Source: Athripsodes cinereus (taxonomy: Eukaryota > Arthropoda > Insecta > Trichoptera > Leptoceridae). From it: a stretch of DNA of 64,000 nt. Each line of letters opens with the position of its first letter. Positions within the stretch are counted from its first letter, which is position 1. Of this stretch, positions 1-11,225 are shown in pieces. Where the stretch lies: positions 26,546,000 through 26,609,999 of the forward strand of contig OX388314.1 in the NCBI GenBank assembly GCA_947579605.1. The letters run 5' to 3'. Position numbers and translations under genes: made by a program. Under the pieces are notes generated by a model, which did no database searches, was not told the DNA's origin, and was given only the letters and a program-made list of their open reading frames with translations.

Positions 1-120
1 TACCTTATGTATAATTCATGTAAATTCATTTCTTTAAATATTTGATAATAGATTTCATTTTCTTGATAGATAATATGTAATGATATGATGCGATCGTCCT
101 GGTGGGACGATAACGTATCA
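1..120 (+). repeat. 3' end of the 5' LTR (partial)
   Basis: These 120 bases equal 5767-5886 and end in CGTATCA. A 7-bp hairpin (ATCGTCC / GGACGAT, 93-99 with 105-111) sits just inside the end, where R/U5 stem-loops commonly occur. The rest of this LTR is upstream of the window. Confidence 0.85.
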
Positions 121-122
121 TT

Positions 123-140
123 TGGGGGCTCGTCCGGGAT
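123..140 (+). promoter_or_regulatory. Primer-binding site, tRNA-Pro type
   Basis: The sequence TGGGGGCTCGTCCGGGAT is exactly complementary to the 3' 18 bases of tRNA-Pro including CCA, the same site used by tRNA-Pro-primed retroviruses. It starts two bases after the LTR end. Confidence 0.85.
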
Positions 141-1321
141 CGTACAACTCGCATAGTTGTTGGCCCGAAAATTTTAAATGTATTGTGTGGTGAATATGCC
201 TAATCGTGAAGTTCAGAATTCTTATCTTTATTGTGTAATTATGTGTATTGATATTAATTGAAAATGTAATAATTTTGATGTGTGTATGTATGTGAAAACA
301 ATTTTAAAAAATGAAACAGGAATCGTAAAATAGATAATTTAAATGTCCGTATTTAAAAAATAAATGTATTGGTGTATAGCGCAAACGTTTGTCGCGAGTA
401 TTGTTATAATGTGGAGTAAAAAATCGATGCCGTATGAGAAAGAATTGTATTGTAGAGAATATTCCATCGTAATGTTTCGTATTAAGCGGTAAACAAAACT
501 TCGCAAACCGACCAACATAACATAATGAATATTATGATATAGTGTGTATCTATAATACATCGCGCGCTAAGAAAAGATCGTATCAGTAAGAGACCGATAA
601 TATTAGTATACCGCAGTATACATACCTACCTATACAACGTGTAGTATGTACCATCGAGAGCGCGTATGCAGAACACAATTGGGTGCAGTCAGTTTTTAAA
701 ATAGTGTAAACTATTCCGTTCGTAGGGAGAAGTCCGTTATTAAGAAATAAAACACAGCATAGTATGTACGTACCTATGCGTCGCGAGAGAAAAGGACAGT
801 ATACAACATACCTCAACATAATAGTAATATGAATACGCGAATTGGGAACTCCAGATTACTAGTAAAATGTATAGTTGAAAATGAAATGTTATTGGAACGA
901 AACGAAATATGTACCCATGCTGTTTGTGTATAGTAAACCATTTTGTACAAGTAAATTTGTTTTGCCGGTAAACATAATTTTGTTGTTATGTTATTTTGAT
1001 AGTAAATTCATTTTCGAACTGAGAATAAAAATCGATATTAAATTGAATTAAAATTTTTTGAAACAGTTAAATGTTGCATTTGGAATAAATATCTTTATTG
1101 AACTCTTGGAGAAATAATAATAAATGAGCGTTATTGTAATAAATATATGCGTAGTAGAATTTTGATAAGAATAAATGTGCGTACGTAGTGATGTGACGAA
1201 ATAATAATGATGAATAATATTAAACAAATATTTTTGTTTTGAGAAAATTAAAGTTAAAAATAAATCGAAATGAATAATGTTAAACCTTCACGACCGTTCA
1301 CGAAATTTGAAATATAAATAC

Positions 1322-1580
1322 AGTTAACCCTTAGTGAAACATGACCGAATTTTTTAACCCTTTGTGAATAATAATTGAATTTTTTTAATGTCAAGTTGTG
1401 AACTATAACTGAATTTTTGAATTTAGTTAAGAAACAGTTAACCCTTTGATGACCATCGTTGAAAATTTTGACATTAACGTAAATAGTAGAATGATGTTTT
1501 GTAAATTTTTTTTTTGGAAATTAAAGAAGTAACCATGTAACGATGTAGAATTTTTGCTGTTGAATATTAACCCTTTGTGT
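1322..1580 (+). repeat. Dispersed TTAACCCTTTGTGA-like motif, four copies
   Basis: The motif TTAACCCTTWGTGA recurs four times at irregular spacing near 1325, 1356, 1438 and 1568, each in AT-rich context. It may be decayed internal repetition or a conserved RNA element of the retroelement. Confidence 0.5.
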
Positions 1581-3369
1581 ACGGAATTTGTTATCTTTTG
1601 TGAAGTAATTAATTTTCTTGAAATGTAATAATGTGACTTTTGCGGCTTATTATCAGCGTGACATATTGAAGTAACCTATGCCTTGTTTATTTGAGAACTG
1701 AGTCCGTTTAGTGAATTGTCCCGTTAAGGTAAACTAACGAACGCTCTTTGATAAAAAATGAGTTATGTTTATGTAATATGTAAAGCCGTGGTAGGAGAGA
1801 TGTGTTTAAATACTTTTTTTGTGACTTTTTGTGTAATCAATATAGAGACGATGTTATCTGGATGTGTGAAAGATAAATCGTAATGCTCTTTTTGATGAAT
1901 GTAGACAATGTGATTGCTAATCGTTCATGCCTATTATTTTGAAGTTTGAGTTTATATGACGTTTAATTCCGCGTAGGACACGTAGTAATCTCTTATGAAT
2001 TGTAATTGGAAATGTTTGGATGTAGTATATCCTTGTTGAATTAAATACTTTTGTGACTTTGTGAAAAGTTTGTTTATGTTGCTTGAATACATTGGAAAAT
2101 GTGATAGAACATTTTGACATTGAACGGGAATGGCTTATGAAGGACACAGAATAAAACCTGTAGTGGAATGTTGGCTACAGATATTCAATGGGATAATTTT
2201 AATTAATTGTATGTTAGTAAATAAAGATGATGTATGAATCTGTTCATGAAAGGCGCGCTCTGTATGAAGAAGCTAATGTTGAATTTGAATAATGATGTAT
2301 GTAAAGAATTTATTGAACTTGTAACTTGTATATTGTGTAGCAAAGATCGAAAGTTGTTCAATGTATTTGTCATGTATTAAGCCTGTGTGAGGATGACGAT
2401 CCTCTGAGATTATCTCTATGTGAGAAATCTGTCTCTGTGTGAGAACTGTGTCTATGTAATATGCGTAGAAGGATTTGACGCCAATAATGAATATCGGTTA
2501 CTGTAAATGTGATTGCAGTCTTCGTGATTTACCATTATGTCATGTCTGCGTGTAAATTGTTTTTCTATTATGTATATGTCCTTATTATGTATGATTTCTT
2601 TCTGTGCTTTGCCAATATCTTTGTATGGTACATGGTACATGAAATCACTTGTATACGAGTGCTATTAAGCTTAATGGGTAAAATGAAGCGTAATGTAGTA
2701 TCTCTAATTCCATCTATACAAAAATTGTTTATAATTATTTAGATCCCTTTATGTTACTTTTCCAATGGCTTGCCGGATACATGTAACTGGAATCGAAAAT
2801 GATGTAAACCAACTTCTTAAGTATGTAACTTTTGTTTTATATGTTTGTCATGTTTAAAATGTTAACTTGTCGTCGATCGTAGCAAATGAATCCATCAATG
2901 AAACGTACGTATATTGATAAATTGAAAGAAAGAATTTTATCACCAATGTAGAACGAACCGTATATTGTAACGTAATAACGATCCTGAGTTTCTTATAAAA
3001 TTGTATTGTAAAATGTTTAAAGTTGTTGTTTTCATAACCTGTGTTTTTCGTATACATACGCATATGCACATGTCTATATATATATATGTACTCATCTCTA
3101 TATGCTATTGTATTGTTGTGATTGTAGCTCTCAAACTTTGATAGGAGCCCCGTACTAAAACAACCAAAGTGAATTTTGTGTTATTATTAAGAAGTGTAAG
3201 TCAAAATATGAAAACAGTTCGCATCAATTTTGACTATGGGCAATTTACCGCGAGTGTTAATAATAATAATTGAATGGGCTATCGTATGTAAGAAACAATT
3301 GTAATAGTATATAAGCCACCATATTGAATTGTTTGTCTGTACTTGTTTGTGTACCTATGTAATTGCTTA

Positions 3370-3473
3370 TGTAACCAGTGGTACTCAACTTTTCATGTAA
3401 CCAGTGGTACTCAACTTTTTCATGTAACCAGTGGTTCTCAACTGTTTTTTTGTAGTGGTTCTCAACTTTTTTT
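3370..3473 (+). repeat. Tandem repeat, unit about 26-28 bp, 3.5-4 copies
   Basis: The unit begins TGTAACCAGTGGTACTCAAC followed by a T-run. The later copies shorten and vary in T-run length. It sits just upstream of the polypurine tract. Confidence 0.85.
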
Positions 3474-3522
3474 TGTATAATTGAGGAACTTGAAAATTTG
3501 TCGCTTCTCTTCAAATTTTCAA

Positions 3523-3540
3523 GAGGGGCCGAAAGGGAGA
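3523..3540 (+). promoter_or_regulatory. Polypurine tract of the LARD-like element
   Basis: GAGGGGCCGAAAGGGAGA is an almost pure purine run directly before the predicted LTR start, the expected position of the plus-strand primer. Confidence 0.65.
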
Positions 3541-3541
3541 A

Positions 3542-5886
3542 TGCTACGCATTAAATAATCGTTGCGGAGAAGTTCGTACTGGCTAATGTTCCTACAGTCA
3601 TTTGTTGTCCATGAGTCTTCCATAATAATAATAATAATCGAACGTTATACAAAACACCTGTTATGGCACGTGACTGGCTGGTGGTTCGTTTTGCACTCGT
3701 CACTTAATTCGTTAGACGTTATGGAAATCATATCCTTAACTCGTGTTTCTCTAACCTTGTACGCCAAACGTATGATTTTGTCGATGCGCCAAAACGACGG
3801 TTGAAGTAAACGGTCGACATGAGAGGTCCACGCGTCGCTTGCAAGCAAGTTCAGTTCGCCCGTCGCATTGGAAATATCAACATCTATCCACGGAGCTTGT
3901 CTCCGTGGGTACCCGCGAACTCAATAAGACAGTATTCCATTCTTAATAATAATAGATATATATTACAAATAGTTATCGCAGAGGTTGTATGGATAATCCA
4001 TACGAAATAATATAGTAATTTGAGTAGTGTATGCCTCATAATAGTGCTGTTAATGTGGAACTTGTATAAACATGTAATGTGTTCCCGCCATTAGTAAATT
4101 TCTTAATAATAATAGTTCGTGACGCAAAATAATGTAGTTACTTAAATCCCTGAATGAATGTTATAGATATTATATTTCTGATCTTGGTAAAGTGAAAATA
4201 GTTCTCCACCTACGTGATAATGATTATTAATCGATAAAATAACTCTCGCCAGTCGGCTTTGTTTCCCACCAAAAGTGTAACGTATCATGTGAATAGAAAT
4301 GGAGTAAGTGTATAGTAAAAGTAAATAAACTGTTCTTAAATACCCGCGTATTGGAGTGATGTATAAAGTCTGATCAGTATAATACCAACGTTATGTGATG
4401 TAATAATAAATATACATCTTGGTAGATATTAACAGGAAATACGCGACGCTATACTTAATATCGAATAAATAGAGACATTCGTCAACATAATATACAGAGG
4501 AACATGTAGTCGTCTTTAAGAAATCCCTTCCTGAACGAATGTACCGTAGGCTGGACCAGCGTGTGACACCAGGCCACTTGTAATTGTCTGTTGGTAATAG
4601 ACAAGACCTGCTTAGAGGATCCACCCACTGTCTGTATAGACGGTATAGCAGAACAACATAGGAAGTCATCTACGCGTTTGTCAACGTATATATCTGATTC
4701 GCCGTTACATAGGAACCAAGCGTAAATAACGTGTAATTTAATCTGTAAGTACATGCCAAGCTATAAGTTTAATTATAATCTGAGAACCATTGTAAATGCC
4801 ACTTTATGTATTGAAAATATGAGTATACTTGTACCTGCCACTTTGTTTAAATGTCTGTATCGAAATAAGGGTATAACCATTGCTTTCATACTTTTATGTA
4901 TAAACCCCTTATATATGTTGTCTGTGTAATGTTCTTTAACTTGAAGTAGTTGTCTATGAACCATTGTTATGTATCACCCCTGTTTTTATTCAATACATAC
5001 TGTCTTGTTTTATCTCCAATTATGAATTTTATTGCTTTTACATAATCACCTTTCCTTTATTAATAAAATGTACCTTCCGTACAAACAGATACCAAAAGTG
5101 GATATTGCTGGATATTGGTATTGTACCAAACTTGTAACTGTTATTGGATATGTATTAATGTACTCGAAAAAGGAGTTATTCCAGGTTCAATTCCGGAATA
5201 AGCTGTGCATATAATAATTTAATAATATATTATGATACCCTCGGGTTCGAACCCTGAGTGAAACTGTATGTAACGAACTTTTGTATGAGTATCTATAAGG
5301 GGCATGAGTACAAGAATATAAAATGGAAATGAATATCAATCTATAATAATGTTTAACTGGAGAGTTAACTTATGTTGCTAAGCCTGGATTAGTTAAACCA
5401 CTGATATGTTATATGCTAACAGAAAGAACCTAATTGGAATTTAAAATATCTAAATAATATGTAGAATAATCTGAGGACCATGAGAACTGATGAAAACAAT
5501 GGATTAAGAATTACTGAACCTTATGTAAGTATAATATGTATAATTGAAGTATGTACACACCCACACAAAGCATTTCTCTCTATATACTAAGTAGAATCAT
5601 TCCCTAGACATGAACTTGAGCCAATATATTAATCTGTTTTAATTGCAAATAAATATAACTGTAACTTTCATTATATACTTTCTCTATATAATATAATTTC
5701 TATTCTATGTGTCCTCTATGTACTTTGTACATAGAAGACTGGGGGTTACGAGCCAATTTATATACTTACCTTATGTATAATTCATGTAAATTCATTTCTT
5801 TAAATATTTGATAATAGATTTCATTTTCTTGATAGATAATATGTAATGATATGATGCGATCGTCCTGGTGGGACGATAACGTATCA
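3542..5886 (+). repeat. 3' LTR, about 2345 bp
   Basis: Begins TGCTACG and ends CGTATCA, an imperfect 7-bp terminal inverted repeat with TG and CA ends. The last 120 bp equal the window start. No open frame or other repeat is recognisable inside. An AATAAT microsatellite lies near 3625, and a short hairpin CTATGTAC / GTACATAG near 5715. The start is set by the polypurine tract and the TG end. Confidence 0.7.
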
Positions 5887-6597
5887 CCATATATGTCTAA
5901 TGTTATCTATAAAATGAAAGAGCTTTCATAAGATAATGTATTCAGAATCGTTATGAAGAGTTTTCCATTAGTTAACAACTTTTAATCATAAAAAAACTTC
6001 GAACAATTCTCGACAATGGTGCTTTTTCATTTGTGAATCTTTAAATTCTAGGAAATTTTGATCTCACAACTCGCTTCAAAAGGTGAAACGAAGATTTGAG
6101 ATTTCTACTCAGAACTATAGGTTACTACAGAGATAGGTTATTACAGAGACTGCAGATATATATAACAGTATATATCTGCAGTCTCTGTAATACAAGAGAC
6201 GATAAAGACCCAGCATTGCACTTTGAAAAGGGTAAGAAAAGGGCATTTCTTGCCAACACTTTTGTCGAATGCCCGAAATATACACATTCATAATACATCA
6301 TTCTGATGTCAACATTTTGAGGGCACGTTAACGATAAAAAAACATAGATTTAATAGAACATCGCACTCCTAAATTGGTATGCTTTTTTACACTCAAAACA
6401 CTAATAACAAATTGAAAATTTGTCAATGAAGGTAGAATATTAAAAAAAAAAAACAGTCGAGTATATCTTCAAATTTTAACAGCAAATTGTAAAAGCTGAA
6501 AACAAAAGTCTGCCAAACTTACAAAGTTAAAATAATTTCTAGTATAAAGCGTTACCAATATAAAAACTCTAGTTCCGCCTCTGGAAAAAAGTAGTTC
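5887..6597. other. AT-rich flank with one strong hairpin
   Basis: Apart from the hairpin at 6141-6190, no gene or repeat is recognised. Confidence 0.5.
6141..6190. repeat. Perfect 22-bp hairpin
   Basis: Bases 6141-6162 (TTACAGAGACTGCAGATATA then TA) are the exact reverse complement of 6169-6190, with the 6-base loop TAACAG. No T-run follows. Its source is unknown. Confidence 0.85.
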
Positions 6598-6770
6598 TTG
6601 GATGTCTACGCTTTCACACAACCCCTTTTTCAGATAAACACATCCTCTTCGTTATCCTTTCATCGTCTATTCGCTCCACATATCCAAACCACTGCATCTT
6701 ATTTACACACGCTCACATACGCTCATTTTCCTGATATCTTTATTCTTTATTCTATCTCGCAACGTTTTAT
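6598..6770 (-). pseudogene. RTE-like LINE fragment, family W (RT C-terminus)
   Basis: The minus strand reads MQWFGYVERIDDERITKRM and on to LSEKG before a stop. This is the WFGHVERM-type segment of RTE-like endonuclease/reverse transcriptase C-termini, seen also at 31.7, 33.2 and 43.8 kb. The upstream part has a frame-breaking stop. Only about 50 residues are recognisable, so it is a dead fragment. Confidence 0.65.
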
Positions 6771-7424
6771 CAACCATTCTTCTCAGTGATCACATTCCCA
6801 CTGTAATTATTCCACTCTCATTCATCTTCAACCACGTATAAGTTTCGCTTGAATCCATTTTAAATTAACAGTTTTCATAATTAAAGTTTAAAGAATATTT
6901 AAAATCAATAATATTATAAGAGTGCTGAAACAGTGTCTGGGAAGAAAATGGATTTATCTGTTGTTGTTTACAAGTAAGTAGTACACATATTTCCTGGACA
7001 AATACATGTAATGTAGTTACGTATACTACACGCAGTAGACACATAAACAATCATTAGGGAAGATTGTCCCATAAGGCTTTAGCTTGTTCCTTTATATTTG
7101 CACATAACGCATGGAACACTACTGAAAGATATACCTACATTGAGATGTTCACATGCATTTTATAACAATAATGATGATCTAGGAAATACTGGCTATGCAA
7201 TAGAGTCTACAATATATCTATCTAAGCCATGGCGCCCTTGAGATGGTCACGGATCATTAAACGGCGCCAAATACAAATTGTCTTTATTATTATTATTATC
7301 ATCATAGCATCTCTCATAAGTGGGGAAGCTAGTAGAATAACCACACGTTTTTTTAATGCATTTGGAATTCCATTCAACGGTAATTTTTTTTAGCCTGTTG
7401 GAATATTATTTTTTATGATTACCC
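6771..7424. other. Intergenic; one LINE/SINE tail on the minus strand
   Basis: Near 7265-7345 there is an ATA/ATG-rich stretch and a sequence resembling the shared family-A tail on the minus strand (ACTTATGAGAGATGC). Nothing else is recognised. Confidence 0.4.
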
Positions 7425-7815
7425 TTATCTTCTTCTGAGAGCACCATGTCAGGTCCCCCCGACGTCGACTATCACCCTGACGTAGGCTTCTCTGTTACTC
7501 TTGACGAAATCTAAATACGATCTTAATCTTAACCATACGACGCGCAAAGTGATTATTAGTCAATATTACGTGCATACTAATCTCGGGGTATCGGTAGCGC
7601 GGTATTTTTGACCATAGTCCCTTCGCGCGTCGAATCATTAAGATCAAGACTAGATTAAGATCGTCTTTAGATTGTGTCAAGAGCAGCACTGCTGTGTTAG
7701 CCGGAACAGTTCTTCCACCCTTTGAATTCCGGCCCACTCTGATGTTTCTTAGCCAGGACATCTGCCGCTTTCCCACGAATGATAATAAATATCTTCGATA
7801 TATTTTGTTGTACAT
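7425..7815 (-). pseudogene. RTE-like LINE fragment, family E, split by a MITE
   Basis: On the minus strand the right part encodes RQMSWLRNIR and then, after a frame change, WAGIQRVEELFRLTQ. The left part continues NREAYVRVIVDVGGT and a stop. Together these match the end of RTE-like reverse transcriptases copied elsewhere in this window (9.6, 23.1, 29.5 and 61.9 kb). Between them lies a foreign inverted-repeat element at about 7493-7694. The homology resumes without loss of residues, so the MITE inserted into an existing LINE copy. Confidence 0.75.
7493..7694. mobile_element. MITE family M1, copy a
   Basis: About 200 bp with long inverted arms: TTACTCTTGACGAAATCTAA at the left, and its inverse ending GTGTCAAGAGCAGCACTG at the right. 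The same arms occur at 32.2, 37.4 and 39.5 kb. It has no coding capacity. Better ends start CAGTG, which recalls hAT-type termini, but no 8-bp duplication could be confirmed. Confidence 0.75.
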
Positions 7816-8075
7816 GCTAAAATTTTATGTAACTCTTCAAATCTGAAAGATAAGATCTGAAAAATGTGAGATATAGCTGTTGTGCCGAAAAGTGATTTTT
7901 AAAAAAACATAATTGTTATTTGGAAAGTTGTACAGTAATTCCAAAATAGTACAACGCAGTAGGTACCTACAATATTAAATCCAATAAAAAAAAAATAACA
8001 TATTATCTCAAAATATCTTTTTATTTGCATTGCGGTATTGGTTGACTCACTTTGACGTAGGTGTATTTGTTTGAA
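7816..8075. other. Intergenic AT-rich sequence
   Basis: No gene or known repeat is visible. Confidence 0.4.
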
Positions 8076-8845
8076 TATCAAAATCTAATAATAGTTCAAT
8101 ATCAGACGGCACAAAATAGTCTATTCAACATTGACATGTAAACATAGACCAGAGACGTTATATTAATTTTCTTAGAATTTTGGTTCCATAATCAGACAGC
8201 GCAATAGACATTCGTTGTTTTACTTCATGATACTAATAAATTATATGTATCCCGTGGAGCATCCGGTAAAGAATTGGTCTCCCACTCTTCCTGTATGTTT
8301 TTGAATGTCCTGTAAAAAGCAGGTGTTCGAAAAAGTTAAGACATTTTACATCTTAAATTCAGCGATGAGGTTTGCCACCCATCCTGATGTCTTGATTTTG
8401 TATTGGTACGGAGAGGACAGCTTTCATTTATTATATGCAGCTTTCATGTTTATTATATTATATCAAAATCTAATAAAATAGTTCAATATCAGACGACACA
8501 AAATAGTCTATTCAACATTGACATATAAACATAGACCAGAGACGTTATATTAATTTTCTTAGAATTTTGGTTCCATAATCAGACAGCGCAATAGACATTC
8601 GTTGTTTTACTTCATGATACTTATAAATTATATGTATCCCGTGGAGCATCCGGTAAAGAATTATTGGTCTCCCACTCTTCCTGTATGTTTTTGAATGTCC
8701 TGTAAAAGGCAGGTGTTCGAAAAAGTTAAAACATTTTACATCTTAAATTCAGCGATGAGGTTTGCCACTCATACTAATGTCTTGATTTTGTATTGGCACG
8801 GAGAGGACAGCTTTCATGTTTATTATATGCAGCTGGTCTGCTACC
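8076..8845. repeat. Tandem duplication of about 385 bp holding two family-A SINE-like copies
   Basis: 8076-8460 and 8461-8845 are nearly the same sequence at a 385-bp offset, with small differences. Each contains a family-A repeat (8251-8460 and 8638-8868) beginning CCCGTGGAGCATCCGG. The second continues into an ATACTAATAT-type tail that reappears inverted at 25144-25275. Confidence 0.85.
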
Positions 8846-8869
8846 TACCGTGCTGTGATGGTGTAGTAG

Positions 8870-9555
8870 TAGTAGATACTAATATATCCTGCTGTTTCAC
8901 ATTCAATTATCGGATGTATATTGGTGGTCCTAACTTTTACGGGGCCCCAGTCAAAGCAATTGCTCGGAAATATTAAATTCATTTAATTTGATTTATGAAG
9001 TTAATAAAATTTACTTATTTAATAATACACGGCGTAAGTTCTTTCATTTTCATTCAAAATATACACTCATAAACATAAAAAATACATTTAATAGTGAAGT
9101 ATTCTACACCCGAATGCCGTTGCTGTGGAGAAATATTTAACCCCGCCCCTCCCCCCGCCGTCATCTAATTTTTATTTTCTATACTAGGTATATAATAAAT
9201 ATACAAATTTTTTTTAGTAAGAATTTTTTTTAACATCAAAATAATATATTCCTGAAAACGGCCCTGTGATTGCAACGATGCCGCCACACAAGCGGTGTGC
9301 ATGTATTGGTTACACGGGCGGGGAGTTCATTAATCCCAATGCCCTTGAGCTGTACTTGCCGCACGTGGCGACTGAAACATCTAGTTACTATGTAGTTAGG
9401 TACAATGAATACCCACTTCGCTAAGACACTGTACTCACAGTAGTGAGTGTACATAGGCATAATTCACTCGATATCGGGTGCCTTGCCGGAAAAAAAAGAA
9501 AAAAAGAAAAATAAATATACTATTTGTATACTATAAAATATTTTTTTTGTATACT
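8870..9555. other. Intergenic with a GC-richer island of unknown origin
   Basis: 9100-9160 has a C-run (ACCCCGCCCCTCCCCCC). 9250-9490 is GC-rich for the region and ends in a GAAAAA-rich tail, which could be the 3' end of an unrecognised retroelement. No frame is convincing. Confidence 0.4.
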
Positions 9556-9907
9556 ATAAATGTTGAGAATATCTTGGACTGACATGACAAGTAACGTTGA
9601 AGTATTACGCAAAGCAAATGCTCATAGAGAATTGTTCACAACAATCAAGCTCCGTAAAACTTCATATTTTGGTCACATAATGATAGGAGAAAAATATGGC
9701 ATGCTAAAACTAATCATAGAAGGGAAGATTGAGGGCCGTAGAGTGGTTGGAAGAATGCGGCTTTCCTGGCTCCAGAATATTCAGGAGTGGACCGGGATGA
9801 GAGGTGTGGAGGAGCTGTTTCGTGCTGTCCGGAACAGGAAACATTTCTTCCAAGTGGTCGTCAACGTCGGGGGGACCCGTCAAAACACTTAGAGAAGAAG
9901 AAGATAC
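9556..9907 (+). pseudogene. RTE-like LINE fragment, family E (110 C-terminal residues)
   Basis: A 110-residue frame (9560-9892) contains KTSYFGHIM, IIEGKIEGRR, LSWLQNIQEWTG and VVVNVGGTRQ. This is the well-known C-terminal tail of insect RTE-like endonuclease/reverse transcriptases. All catalytic parts (endonuclease, RT palm) are missing, which is usual 5' truncation. The stop is followed by a GAAGAAGAAG tail, also seen in the other family-E copies. GTATACTATAAA upstream and ATACTGTAAAA downstream may be a worn target duplication. Confidence 0.8.
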
Positions 9908-10410
9908 TGTAAAAATTTAAGATAATTCATGATATCTTACTTTATTATGAAAATTTTGAGAATAAAAGAAATGGTAAAACATTCGATTTTTCAGTCCAAT
10001 CCAAGGTGCCTTGGGTGGTTGCTCGGTTCACCCGACGCGACGTCTAGATAGTGCTGTAAATCATACCTTTATTTATAACAATAAACCTATTTTGCAACCT
10101 TGTAGACATAATATTAGTATGAAAATATTTTGGACCCAATACCAATTTGTCGATTGAGTTTCTAGTCTCCAATATATCATGTCTATGCTCTCAAATAGTA
10201 AAAAAACCCATATACGTCATGGCTTGAAGTCGGGATAGTAATAATTGAGTAGGTTCCTTGATACGTTTTTATGTTTGTGTGTACTCAATAGACACCGTAA
10301 TTATACAAGGCAATGGTAAAATAATACTCTCTATACGAGGACTAATTATAAACAGAAATACCATATTCTTAGAATTGTATGTGAATTGAATGTTTACATA
10401 ATGCAACATT
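9908..10410. other. Intergenic AT-rich sequence
   Basis: No gene or confident repeat is seen. Confidence 0.4.
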
Positions 10411-10510
10411 GCGAAGAAGTGAGAATGGCGTCCCAACACTTACGAATTGGTTCTAGGCTGGCTTGAGTGATTGCATTCGGAGTCCATGGACAACGTTTAA
10501 ATATATAAAA

Positions 10511-10615
10511 AAAAGGCAGGTGTTCGTAAAACCCCACGTGAAAGACAATCAACGTCTGCAATTCAGCGATGAGGCATGCTAAACATCTGAATGCCGTATT
10601 TTTAATTGGCGCAGA
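10511..10615 (+). repeat. Family-A SINE-like fragment
   Basis: It matches the middle of family A (AAAGGCAGGTGTTCG, then ATTCAGCGATGAGG) but is diverged and lacks both ends. Confidence 0.6.
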
Positions 10616-10651
10616 TTTTTGACATTTTGCATTGTTTTTTTTAAATATGTA

Positions 10652-10806
10652 ACTGGGTTTTTGTTATAAACCCAGAAAAAACTTCATGCACCTTTCCCAG
10701 AAAGCTTAAATCTTGTGTCGTGAAAGGGGAGCTTGCCGGCACCTTGGATTGAACCGCAAACCTCTTTACACGAGGCCAAGACTCTATCTTCAGGCTACCG
10801 ATGAAT
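10652..10806 (-). repeat. SINE family G, tRNA-derived
   Basis: On the minus strand it starts CGGTAGCCTGAAGATAGAG (A-box-like), continues through GGTTCAATCC (B-box-like) and TTTCACGACACAAG, and ends in TTATAACAAAAACCCAG. The same layout occurs at 14.5, 21.8, 24.3, 45.7 and 48.4 kb. Confidence 0.75.
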
Positions 10807-11225
10807 TAACATAGTGATTTGTGGCTACATAGTGTTTGTGAAACTGTTAATTATTTTAATTGCGAGACGACTCCAAGGATTATAAGGAAGGATTAAGAGG
10901 ACAATCTGAATTTGGGTGCATATGACAAAACCAATCAGATATCTCGATTGGAGAACCATGTTTACACCATGTAACAGTGCAAAATGTAAACAAAATAAGA
11001 TCTGAAATATGAGATCCCATAAAGCCTTTCTCGATTGGTGGACAGTTAGAATGGTGGAATTGGTAAACGTTGTCCATGGACACCGAAAGTGATCACTTAA
11101 GCCAGCCTAGAGCCAATTCGTAAGCGTTGGGACGCCTTTCTCACTTCTTCCGATTATATTTTGCACAATGTTACATTGTGTAAACATGGTTCTCCAATCG
11201 AGATATCTGTTTGGTTTTGACTATC

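Larger units (their letters stand above)
141..3520. other. Non-coding internal region of the LARD-like element
   Basis: About 3.4 kb of AT-rich sequence with only short random frames. It contains scattered TTAACCCTTTG motifs and a short tandem array near its 3' end. No similarity to gag or pol is recognisable. By analogy with other LARDs it may hold packaging signals, but that is inference. Confidence 0.65.
1..5886 (+). mobile_element. LARD-like non-autonomous LTR retrotransposon (5' end outside window)
   Basis: Bases 1-120 are repeated without a mismatch at 5767-5886. Directly after the first copy lies an 18-base sequence matching a tRNA-Pro primer-binding site. A purine-rich tract ends at 3540, and position 3542 begins TGCTACG, the near-inverse of the CGTATCA that ends both copies. 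This gives a 3' LTR of about 2345 bp and an internal part of about 3.4 kb. No gag, protease, reverse transcriptase or integrase frame is visible on either strand, so the element must be mobilised by another element's proteins. Identity of the visible LTR parts suggests recent insertion. The left flank and most of the 5' LTR lie outside the window, so the target duplication cannot be checked. The LTR start at 3542 is inferred. Confidence 0.8.
10412..11225. repeat. Inverted pair of SINE family C body segments
   Basis: 10412-10500 is the inverse of about 11062-11150 (shared TAAGCCAGCCTAGAGCCAAT and GTCCATGGACA). 10920-11000 is the inverse of 11158-11225 (shared CTCGATTGGAGAACCATG). The right side ends in the LINE-like tail TGCCGTGATGGTATAGTA. 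The same body sequence occurs at 30.4 and 34.7 kb. Confidence 0.7.

Noticed and set aside
1..5886. Endogenous retrovirus with coding genes
   Set aside because: The primer site is retrovirus-like, but no gag, pol or env trace is visible in either strand.
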